Assembly (NCBI GenBank): GCA_013399875.1
Contig: VXAZ01001670.1
Location: 3,140,108-3,204,107, forward strand
Direction: 5' to 3'
Origin: Gymnorhina tibicen
Taxonomy: Eukaryota; Chordata; Aves; Passeriformes; Artamidae
Length of the DNA: 64,000 bases
Each line of letters opens with the position of its first letter. The first letter of the stretch is position 1. Shown in pieces: positions 24,901-34,225 of the stretch. The position numbers were made by a program, and so were the translations under genes. The notes beneath the pieces are model-generated. The model was not told the origin of the DNA and searched no databases. It worked only from the letters and a program-made list of their open reading frames with translations.

Positions 24901-26299
24901 GTGTTATCACTGAGCTCATCAAAATGGTCTGTGTAGTATTACATCACGTAGGTTTGCTCTCTGGGCCTTAGACCTTCAGTCTCTCTGATTTCTGCTCCAC
25001 CTTGGTAGACCCAACCAGCTGCAGATGGCTTAGGGCTTAGAAGAGGCAAAAAGGGCTGCTGTGAGCATTGCTCTTAAGGGTGATGTATGAAGGGAGAGCA
25101 GAGCTTTTAATTCGGAAAGACTGCATTCACATAGCAAGCCAAGACATTGGAGGTTTTAAATATCTGGTATCTTAGTACAGGCAGATGAGTCTACGACAGT
25201 GACTATGCCTGTTTTCAGCTTCATTTTTCTTGTAAGAGTGTGTCTGTAAGCAATATCCCTAATCATCACTGTCCATCTCTAACAAGCCCCATGTTGAACT
25301 AGTGGTTAAATTTGACTTAGGCTGTTACTGGCTGATAGTTTCCAAATCATGTTATGAAATTACCTGAAATAAATTGTCCCCTAACATCAGCAAATGATTT
25401 TTTTTCTTGTTTTAATTTACAAGAGGAATAAAAGTAAACTAATAATAGTTTTTAGTTATTCAGCTTCATGCCATTGCAAATCACAGTGAGTGGTGGAGGT
25501 TTGCACCAGAAGTCCCAGCTGACATAGGTGGGTGGCAGCTAGGAGGGAGGGAGGGAGCTCTATTAGAAAAGGTGGGGGATCCCCATGGAGCATTCAGGCA
25601 ACAAGGTGCTGTATTTTTCTCTCCAGTTCTTTCTGCCTCCAAAACTAAGTTTGGCACTATCACAGTCTGGCTCTGGGGTATTTTGGCTGTATGCTTGGGA
25701 GAGGAGAAAACATCACTGAAAAAAACTCATGGTAAATTTCCTGGAAAAGTTGGGGTGCTCTTTTTCAGAAGAGACCACAGGGGCTCAGGAACTTGCTGCT
25801 GGTTCTTCCAGGTGCAAGAGGAGGAGCAGAGCCTCTGTGCTGCTTCTGATTTTAAAACACCCAGGATGGTGTAGAAATTGCTCTGCATGACTCCAAAAGA
25901 CAAGAAGAGGGAAACCTTTAAAGAGCCTGTCTTAGAAACCTAGGGAAAAAGCAGTGATTCCAGAATGTTTAACAGAAAAGTGAGAGTATAAAGACACAAT
26001 CATTAACAGGGCTTGAAAGGCAGGATGTTAATGCAGCTGAAAGCTCTTGCTGGTTGGACCTGCCAGGACATCCCCAGCTACACGGGTGTATCAGCAGCCA
26101 GAGGGGCTTTGACTCTGTTGACGTAGGTAGTTATAATCAGGAGGAGAAAGTGGAGAGAAGGCACAAGGGATGGAGACCAAGAAACAAAAAAGAAAGAGGG
26201 GGGAGAGAGAGAGAGAGAGGAAGGAAAGGACAGAGGGAAAAGGGAAAAGGAGAAAGAGAGAAAATGTGGGGGGAGAAGAAGAGAAATGGGAAGGAGAGC
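24901..26299. other. Intergenic, nothing recognised
   Basis: Ordinary composition. It includes a short GGGA-repeat (near 25,541-25,557) and leads into a GA-rich tract. No exon, RNA gene or dated repeat was recognised. Short open frames here are composition shadows. Confidence 0.6.
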
Positions 26300-26310
26300 A
26301 AGCGAGACTG
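26170..26310. repeat. GA-rich low-complexity tract
   Basis: About 140 bp are nearly pure purine on the plus strand (GAGAGAGAGAGAG, AAGGAAAGGA, AGAAAGAGAGAAAA). Two overlapping Lys/Glu/Arg-rich open frames arise from it and should not be read as proteins. Such polypurine tracts can form non-B DNA, but nothing here shows a function. Confidence 0.85.
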
Positions 26311-26560
26311 TATTTCTATAATTACTGTGGATTGGCTCGGATTAAGGGCAACTAGCTATCTCTTGGTTTTTGCTTTTTATGTAACAACTAATCTCCTTCT
26401 AATCAGTTATTATTAAATTATATTCCATTTTTAATTCATTCACAGATCATTGGTGGCACAATTCGGACATCTGGACAGATAATTGAATAGAGATAATTTA
26501 TGTAAATGAGGAACAGTTGTGTACAAAGGTGGGGGAGGGGAGATTTCAGCTCCCAAGGCC
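26311..26560. promoter_or_regulatory. Candidate distal regulatory element about 14 kb upstream of VSX2
   Basis: An abrupt change from the GA-rich tract to a motif-dense AT-rich block. It contains ATAATTACTGTGGATTGG near 26,318-26,335, an OTX-type GGATTAAGG at 26,339-26,347, ACTAATCTCC near 26,388, TTTTAATTCATTC near 26,430, and GATAATTGAATAG near 26,478. It also has two GATAA-type cores. No repeat homology is seen. An enhancer-like element is inferred from motif density and position. Confidence 0.38.
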
Positions 26561-27380
26561 GGTGACCTAATGAGGAGTCTCCAAAAGCTGCCCTTGCTCC
26601 CTGGGAGGACTCAGGTGTGAGGGAGGGTGGTAGGAATATTTGGGTATTGTGTGTTGGATATTAACACACATACAAGAGGCCATCAAGCCCAACCTGTCTC
26701 ATTTTACCTGAGGGACCAGCCTGTATTGAACATCATGTCTCCAAAGGCTGAAAACAGTGGCCAAATCAGCACCTGAAGGTGCCCTTTGCCTCCCAGGGAG
26801 AGGTTGTTTCCAACCCAGATCTTTTCATGATTTACAGTGGGATACCCCAGAGCTGCACTGGCCTGACCATAGGGTGGGGGCAGCAGTGAAGGAGCTACTC
26901 CAACTCAGAACACCAGCTAGCTGCCAAGCCTAGTACTTGTGCAGGCCTGATTGGAACCCTGGAGGCTATATGTTATTCCTCAAAAATGCCTCTCTGCTCT
27001 TTGATAGATGTGGTCTAATCTTTCATTGCTTGTCCCAAACTCTGAGTTTTGGGATCAGGAAAAACTTATGTAGATTAAAAAGGAGAGGTTCCATGATCAA
27101 AGGCAGTAGCCAAGTACCAGAGAGGAGCTGGACTAAAGCATTGTGGTAGCAGCAATATGAAAGAACAGCCCAAGATTCTGGCTTATTGTCATCTATATGG
27201 GAACTGTCAGAATGAGCAAATGGAGAAATGGAGTCAAATACTGTCCAGAGAGAACACAGTGTGGCAGTGGGATACATCAGATCCAGCATGAATACCTACA
27301 GGGTAGGAAGTCTACTTTGGGCATGTTCCCATTGCAGCTGTAGGACTCTGATCAATAGGCTCAGTAGAGGCTAGTACATG

Positions 27381-27412
27381 GTTTATCTTACCTTGATATA
27401 GGTAAGATAAAC
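27381..27412. repeat. Perfect 12-bp inverted repeat (hairpin)
   Basis: GTTTATCTTACC at 27,381-27,392 and its exact reverse complement GGTAAGATAAAC at 27,401-27,412 are separated by the 8-nt spacer TTGATATA. The arms contain GATAA-type cores (GATA factor sites) and one arm carries a GGTAAGAT string that resembles a splice donor. The stem is too short for a typical miRNA precursor unless flanks also pair. Confidence 0.9.
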
Positions 27413-28204
27413 TGAATTAGGGGAATTGCATCTCCATTGACTTTGTTGATGAGATAGATACTGGCTACAGAAGTAGCTCAGGACTAGCTCAGGTGTGGGC
27501 ATCTAAAGTTAAGCAAGATGGATCCCACTATAAGGGAGGAGAGGCTTTACTGTGCTTTTGCAGTAGTGGAACAGTACAACTGCATATTCCTCTGCCTCAG
27601 AAGAAGGGAATATTAAAATGAAGTTCTTGTTCTGGGCTGTGGTTGTATTACTTTTCTACTACATTTGGATGCCACAGACCTAGGTGCTGAAGAAAGAAGC
27701 ATGTTAGATAAATTTATCTTCCAAAAGGGGAAAGAATGCTAAACTCAATTGCTATAGCAGAAGTCTAATTTCCATCACTCTATCATAACAGGAGGAATTT
27801 TGCCATGCATATTGAATTGTCTTAGTATTATGGAACTGTTGGAGGAAGGGAACACCACAGATGCATTCAGTGTGTGGGAAGACTACTCATAAGATTTGTT
27901 TGTCAAAATGAATTCAGGTCGAATTGCCAAGAATACAATGCAAATGAAATGAAACTGGTTCAAGTGACCTTCTTGCCCAGTGTCAGAAATACACTGGGCT
28001 TTGTTCAGTTCTGCAGGGGGTTTTTTGTTGATTAAAAAATTCCCTTTTCAGGTCTGTTCTTGAGGCTCTAATTAGCAAAATGTGAAATTGCCACTGGAAG
28101 AATTATTGTGAATTTTCAGATAGGAGTTATCAGTGATAATGAGAATGCAGCCATATGACTGACTGCAACCATAAGGTTGGGACAAAAGTTCTCAGCGAGG
28201 AGGG

Positions 28205-28460
28205 TTTAAATCGGTCCTTCTTCAAGTCTTCATAAACAATGAAGAAAGCTGATAGAGGTGTGTATTAATGCCATTTGCAGGGTACTGAGTTGGGAGAACT
28301 TATGCCCATCAGCGGAAGAGAACCAGAGTGCTGCAGCATGGAGAACATAGGTGGGAGTCAACTCAGCAAAATGTTATAAGGGAAAAATCCCAGAGCCAAA
28401 AAATGTGCCTCAGAGACAGACAGTAGGCCAGTGAGAACAGCTGAGCATGATAGTTTATTA
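28205..28460 (+). mobile_element. Ancient CR1-like LINE remnant
   Basis: CAAGTCTTCATAAACAATGAAG followed by a GTGTATTAATGCCATTTGCAGG block resembles the CR1 ORF2 region FINDL...TKFADDT at the DNA level (shown as ATCTTCATAAACGAT then ATTTGCAGATGA in intact copies). The match is partial and the downstream part is unclear. Confidence 0.42.
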
Positions 28461-29879
28461 TCGCAATGTACATTTGCAATATGACAAAGCTCTAAAAAGG
28501 ATTGAGAGACAGCTTCACATTCAGAAACATGACATTGTGGAGCAGCCTATTAATGTTGTATTTCTCCGGTGTTAAAACTCAAATTTTCTGTGCAGTTTTG
28601 CACTTTTGTTTTTTAAGGAAATACTGATAAATGGAACAGAGTATAGAAAAGAGGAAAGAAAACGCCTGGGAACTTGTGGTTTTGGTCTGTGAACCATGCA
28701 GAGATGTGTCTGACTTAAGTGTTAACTGAAGAGAGAGAAGTAGTAATCCCTCAGCTACCAGAAAGGTACAAAATCTGATGAGGAAGACTATGATTTGGGC
28801 TAGCACCAGGAAGAGGAGTACTAGTCACTAAGTGAAAGGCAGATCACAGATCACCTGTGCACAGGATAAAGGTGAGCATTGAGAGGAGATGGATGACTTT
28901 AAGCTGTAGACATTTCCACAGAGTAACTGGTAGGACTGTGGGAGCCCTTTCATGGGGAACATTTAATAAATTAGACGTTTTCACTCGCACACCTTTGCCC
29001 TCTTGCTGGTGGTAGCCACCACTGCCAGACACAGGAGCTGTGCGATGCTGCTGACTTCTTGCATCCCGCCTGCTTGGCTGATATAAATCCCAGTGAAGTC
29101 AGGGAACTCCTACATAATGTACCATGTCCCATCCCAACCACTTTGACATGTTTTCCTGCAATCTTCTGCATGCTCTGTGTCTTTTCTGATGCTGCCTTCC
29201 CTTAAGTGTATTGGGAACTGCAAATTGTCTTAGGGTTTCAAACCAGTTTTCCTTATGACCATTAAACTAGTTTGGTAATTGGTGATATAGTCTGTTAAGA
29301 AGGGACTATTGCATTTGCTTGTTTGTTTTAATCATATTTTATAATATTAAGTCCTCTTTTCTGTTATGGTGGAAAAGCTTCATAAGAAAGGGAGCACTGC
29401 TGTGTGTCCTAAACTTATCCAGTCTGGGGTAGTGTATTTCCTTTGCAAACTTATTCAGTAGCCAAACCTCACCAACATTTATCTCCATTTCATCTCCAGT
29501 TTCCCTCACTTCATCATGGACTTAGCAACTGTGTTTTCCCAAAGGAGCAGGTGGACTGTGATGAAAATGCAGACTCAGACATAATTGACTCTGAGAGAGC
29601 TTTGAAGACCAGACCTAATATCCTGGCTTGGCAGACAATGCAACGTGAGAATCAGCACAATGTCTAGAACACAGTGGCGAGCTGCTCATAGTGACTCAAA
29701 GATGGATCCTGAGAATGTGTCCACCTTTAATCCCAGATATAGTGGATATAAGTCCCAAGGCCCATCTGGCCAAGGGACCATTATCCTCTCATGGTCTGTC
29801 CCTGATCTCAAAAGAAAGGGTTTGTGCTCCTCAGACAGACAAGGGTGTGTGGAGCATCAAGTGTGATACAAGTATATGA

Positions 29880-30482
29880 TACAAGCATCCTGGTTAGTAT
29901 CAGAAATAGTGTGTCCAGCAGGACCAGGGCAGTGATCATTCCCTGTTCACAGCACTGGTGAGGGGTGGGGCCACCGCTTGAATCCTGTATTCAGTTCTGG
30001 GCCCCTTCCTACCAGAAAGATATTGAGGGGCTGGAGCGTGTCCAAAGAAGGGCGATGGAGCTGGTGAAGGGTCTGGAGCACAAGTCCTGTGAGGAACACC
30101 TGAAGGAACTGGGGCTGTTTAGCCTGGGGAAAAAGGGACTCAGGAGGGAACTTAGTCCTCTACAACTACCTGAAAGGAGGTTGTAGCCAGGTAGTGTTCA
30201 GTCTCTTCTCCCAAGTAACAAAGAATAGGACAAGGGGAAATGGCCCCAAGTTGTGCCAGGGAAGGTTTAGATTGGATATTAGAAAAAATTTCTTCATGGA
30301 AAGGGTTGCCAAGCAGTGGAACAGGCTGCTCAGGGAAGTGGTTGACTATACACCTGGAGGTATTTATAAGACATGTAGATGTGGGTTTTAGGGGCATGGT
30401 TTAGTTCTGGGTAAATGGTTGGACTCAATGATATTAAAGGTCTTTTCCAACCTAAACGGTCCTATATTTCTGTTCTGTTATT
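29880..30482 (+). mobile_element. CR1 LINE 3-prime portion with decayed ORF2 C-terminus
   Basis: A well-preserved avian CR1 copy in plus orientation. It starts at a GTATCAGAAATAGTGTG block and ends with ATGATATTAAAGGTC, TTTTCCAACCTAAACGG and a CTATATTTCTGTTCTG tail. Translation shows the CR1 reverse-transcriptase C-terminus in two frames: [20 protein letters not shown] and [20 protein letters not shown], then after a frameshift RTRGNGPKLCQGRFRLDIRK and NRLLREVVDYTPGG. The frameshift and 5-prime truncation mean it cannot encode a working protein. Confidence 0.95.
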
Positions 30483-31435
30483 AAGAATGCATGGGGTCAA
30501 GGAAAGAAGGTGATGAAGGACAACCATACAGACTGAAAATAGCTGGGAATAGAGAGAAAGGGTAAAGAAAAAAATTTCCAGCCTTTACTTGAAATTCCAT
30601 TACTTGTGGTGGATACTCATGCCAACCTCATACATTTACAACCTCCCCAGATTTCCCCAAGGAAATGTTGCAGAAATATATATTTCTATTAAGGTATATA
30701 GACAGTTTATTGTAAGTCTTCAAGGCATCACTTGATTTAGTTTCCCTAGCAGGGAGGAGCAGTACCAGCAGTCAGGTTGGTTTTCTGGTGGTAATAGGGA
30801 AGCAGATGCTCACACCACTCCTTTAACTCTCACAGCAATGCTCAGTCACGGGCTCACATGGCTGTGATCTGGGTGGCACACCCCTGCTGTTTTCCTTTAG
30901 CCAGACCCCAGAAGATGGTAAGGGCCAACACTTTGTCCATCTCCAGAGTTCGGTCAACTCTTGGGTTTCCATCATTTTTCAAGTCTCCATCCTGTCATCA
31001 TTCCTGGTTAGTAAGAATACAGTGGGGTGTGAGTTAGGAGAGCAGTGATGTGTTCCGTGAACCAGTGTTACTTCTTTATACCTCATCTCTCTCTGTGTAC
31101 TTGCATCTCAAACACTGCTGAAGGTTAGATGGTGGATGTCAGAAATGAGGAGATGGATTGCTAGAAAACTAGGACTAGTGGGAACCCAGAGAAGCTGTCT
31201 CTTCTTGCCTTCTGCCCTGTGTCATGACCAGTCATACCCATCTCATTCTTGACAGAGGAACAAGCATCTAAGTAATCTCTTCCAGTGCCTCCCTTGCAGT
31301 CCGTTTTGCTCCCCCTGCTCATTTTTCTTAATTTTGCTCCTAATGTCTAACATAGACCTTTCTTGCTACAATTTCCTGTGCCATGGTCACAGAGGGCAGC
31401 TTTTTTCCTTCTTCCTATACAGCTTTCTTGCCTGG
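30483..31435. other. Intergenic, nothing recognised
   Basis: Ordinary AT-moderate sequence between two LINE copies. No exon, RNA gene, motif cluster or identifiable repeat was seen. Confidence 0.6.
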
Positions 31436-33020
31436 GGATTTTCTTTTATCCTCTCTCTGTCTTCCCTCTTCAAGTTACACAGCACCACTTCTTCCAGGTT
31501 TTCCTTGCAGGACATGTGTCAGATCTGTGATCATTCTCATTGTCCTCCATTAGGCACTCTCCAATGAGTTCACTTAGAAAGGCAATTCCAAAACTGGGCT
31601 CAATACACCAACTAATGTCTCACCCATGCTGAATACAAGGAAGGGTAATTTCCAGACATCCTGACAGCTGTAGTCTTATCCATTCTTTACAGTAGGAAGT
31701 TTGATTTATTTGCAACACTATACTATTTTTGACAGTGCTTGTAATCCCTTCTAACCCCTACTGCTTTTTTGGAAGGACTGCTGCATAACAAGTTCTTTTC
31801 CAACCCCTATTTATGCATTTCATTCTTTTTGCATCACTGAGATTCTTTGCATGATTTCTTACTGATTTGCATCTACATTTTTTCAACCGCTTTCTGAAAA
31901 TACCAAGATGATTTTGAATGCTAAGTCTGTCCTTCAGTGTACTTAAAGAGCCTTCCAGGTCTGTGTCTTCCTGATGTGCCCACTCCCTCTTTTGTCATCC
32001 ATATTGTTAATTCAATCAGTGAGCAGAACCAGACCCAGAACAGATCTTCATGGAGCTATTCTCAATACACCCTTTATTTTGATAGTAAACCACCGAGGAC
32101 TATTTGCTGAGCATGGTTTTTCAACTAGTTTTTCATCTATCTAATGTTAGTTTCTGCTAATTTATATTTCCCTAGTTTACTCATAAGGATAGCTTTCGAA
32201 ATGGAGTCTAAACAGCTTATGGAAGTAAAGATACTCAATGTCTTCTGTTCTCTCTTTATCTACAAGACCTGTTGCCTTGCTACAGCAAGAAATTAGATTG
32301 ACAAGGGGACTGATCCTTGACAAATTCACACTGAAAACAATTGACTTTCTCATTTTAGCCTTTGATATTTAGAGATAACTAGGTGATTTATTCCAGAATT
32401 TTAATGGGAAAGGGAATTAAGCTGATTGGTCTACAATTACACATCACCCTTTCCTTCACTTTTGTAAGAGCAATGGCTGTGATTTTCCTGTACTCCACCA
32501 CATCTCTACAGGTTCTGGAAGACAGCCACTACTGACTCTGAGACTGCTGCAGCCAAATTTCTAAGCACCTTCAATGAAGCTCGTTATGCCAAATAAATCT
32601 GAATGCATCTAACTCAATAACATTACCTCTCCCATACACTTTTCTTATTCTATGCCAAGATTTTACTTCTTTATCACTGTTATTAGTTTCTCTAATATTA
32701 TCCTCCGTCAATAATTTTCACTCCCTGTTGAGCAGAGATCCAATATTTTGTTTAGTCTTCCTCTTGCTACTAATGAATTTACAGAATGATTTAGTGTTCC
32801 CTTTGATTATCCTGCTACTTACAAACTTATTTTATGCTTGGCCTTTTTGATTATATTCCTGCTTGCCTCTGCTGTTCTTCGTACTCACCTTTTGTGCTAC
32901 CAAGCTACTTGGTAGCTACCAAGCTACCAAGCTTCTGCACCTTTCCTTCAAAGGTGTGAGGTCAATGGCACATTTTTGAACTAACCAGGTTGTTTTAAAC
33001 TTTTTTTTCCTATTTTACAA
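31436..33020 (-). mobile_element. Long ancient CR1-like LINE in antisense orientation
   Basis: The plus strand reads as the antisense of an amniote CR1-type ORF2. Low coordinates carry the 3-prime RT part (a TCATTGTCCTCC block, then CAATTCCAAAACTGGGCTCAA, here listed only as its first CAATTCCAAAACTGGG). Middle blocks are AGAACCAGACCCAGAACAGA, AGCAAGAAATTAGATTGACA and AATTAAGCTGATTGGTCTAC. High coordinates carry CTTTTTGATTATATTCCTGC. The order is colinear with reptilian CR1 copies over about 1.6 kb, but divergence is high and all frames are broken. A small inverted repeat lies at 32,896-32,916 inside it. Confidence 0.65.
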
Positions 33021-33849
33021 TAAGACTGCCCTTCCTGGAGCACAGGAGGATGAGAGGCTCAGAGAAATAAGGCTGGTGTATTATGACTTTGCTGCAGTTG
33101 AAGAAGGTTAAGGGGCAGGATGTAGGTTGACAATTGGATTAGGAGATACTAGAGGCAGGGAAATGCAGGAGAGCCCTTTTTCCCACAGTTGTGTTTGTTG
33201 TAAAAGCAATTATTTTGAGCATTATTAAAGGTCATAACCACAGCTCTAATGACATTTGTGTGGAGGCAGTGAGGCTGCATCCTTGAATTCTGCAGTGAGG
33301 TGTTATCCTGCTTCTCCAGCCTGGTGGTTGATCTGATCCTCAGCTCACCAACAGTGAGGGCAGGTTGAATAGGGGTGGGAGACCACAATACTGTGCTGCA
33401 AGGAGGCCCTGCACTGCAAGGTACCCAGGGACAATGCCAGGGCCCTGGTGTGCCCCTAGAGTGAGGCCCTGTCACCTCTCACTATGCCACCACCAAGCCC
33501 CCATGTACCACACCAAACCTTCTTCCAGCATCCCGCCTTGACAAAGCCAGGGGCTGAGTGCATGGGTAGAGGGCTTGGGGAATGCCAGGGTGACATCCTC
33601 CTCAGTGCCCTGTCACATCATCTTGCCAATGCTGTCCCATGCCCATGTCTTCTCCAGAACCCCAGTGTCAGTGTCCTTGCCCCTTTATACTCCCCATTTT
33701 GCCTTGCCAACAGGTGCTCCTCCTCCTGCTGCTGCCCTGGGTTCTATGCAGACAGCTCCCCTCCCTGTGCTCCTCATTAACACCCCTCCTAACCGGCAGG
33801 AGCAGACACCACCAGCAGCTCCTTTCCCCTCCAATCCCCTCCCCTTCCC
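33021..33849. other. Intergenic, nothing recognised
   Basis: Moderately GC-rich, with C-rich pyrimidine stretches at 33,480-33,850. Three overlapping plus-strand open frames here (70-119 codons, Pro/Ser/Cys-rich) are best explained by the composition. No known exon. Confidence 0.6.
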
Positions 33850-34225
33850 TTCCATAATCTATCTAAATATTAAAATGAGTTTGTCCCTGATTTACATGCG
33901 TAAGAAGGGATGTAATAATGAGGACGTAGATTAGAAGATTTAGCACAATCGTTTGTGTAGATTGTGTCCCATCAAAGGGCAGCTCTGACAAGCCGAGATT
34001 AAGGAGCAAACAGCTGCCGCTGGAATTCAGTCCATTTGTTTGTTTGCTGTTTTCTCTCTTGACTCCAGCAAACAGTCTCATTAACATGCAAGTGATTTGC
34101 CCCTTAAGCCTTTTCCTGTTTATTATTGGGGGAGTTGCTGACAAGGGCTTTGTAGAGTCCCTGGCCCAGTTCTGAGAGATCGACATGCAAATCAAGATTA
34201 AAATGGGAAGTAATTAAAAACAAAG
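33850..34225. promoter_or_regulatory. Candidate distal regulatory element about 21.8 kb upstream of VSX2
   Basis: A dense motif block between two GC-richer, pyrimidine-rich stretches. It contains CAGCTG (near 34,012, a bHLH E-box), GAGATTAAGG near 33,996, TTAACATGCAAG near 34,081 and ATGCAAAT near 34,185 (a POU octamer, ATGCAAAT being the exact consensus). Near the right end are AAGATTAAAATGG and AGTAATTAAAAAC. Forkhead-like TGTTTGTTTG stretches lie near 34,037. No repeat is recognised. The combination of POU, bHLH and homeodomain sites fits a neural or retinal enhancer; this is inference. Confidence 0.45.

Larger units (their letters stand above)
26561..29879. other. Intergenic with a perfect hairpin and a LINE remnant
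   Basis: No exon was recognised. Contents: a perfect 12-bp inverted repeat at 27,381-27,412, a single VSX-type octamer TAATTAGC at 28,069-28,076, and a CR1-like remnant at about 28,205-28,460. The open frames are short and lack coding signatures. Confidence 0.6.

Noticed and set aside
26054..26416. A Lys/Glu/Arg-rich open frame of 120 codons.
   Set aside because: It is translated from the GA-rich low-complexity tract.
26650..26840. Possible antisense CR1 3-prime end (CCATCAAGCCCAACCTG).
   Set aside because: Only one short phrase fits and the flanks do not follow the CR1 order.
29965..30391. Two consecutive plus-strand frames with recognisable protein similarity.
   Set aside because: They are the frameshifted ORF2 C-terminus of a truncated CR1 LINE, not a host gene.
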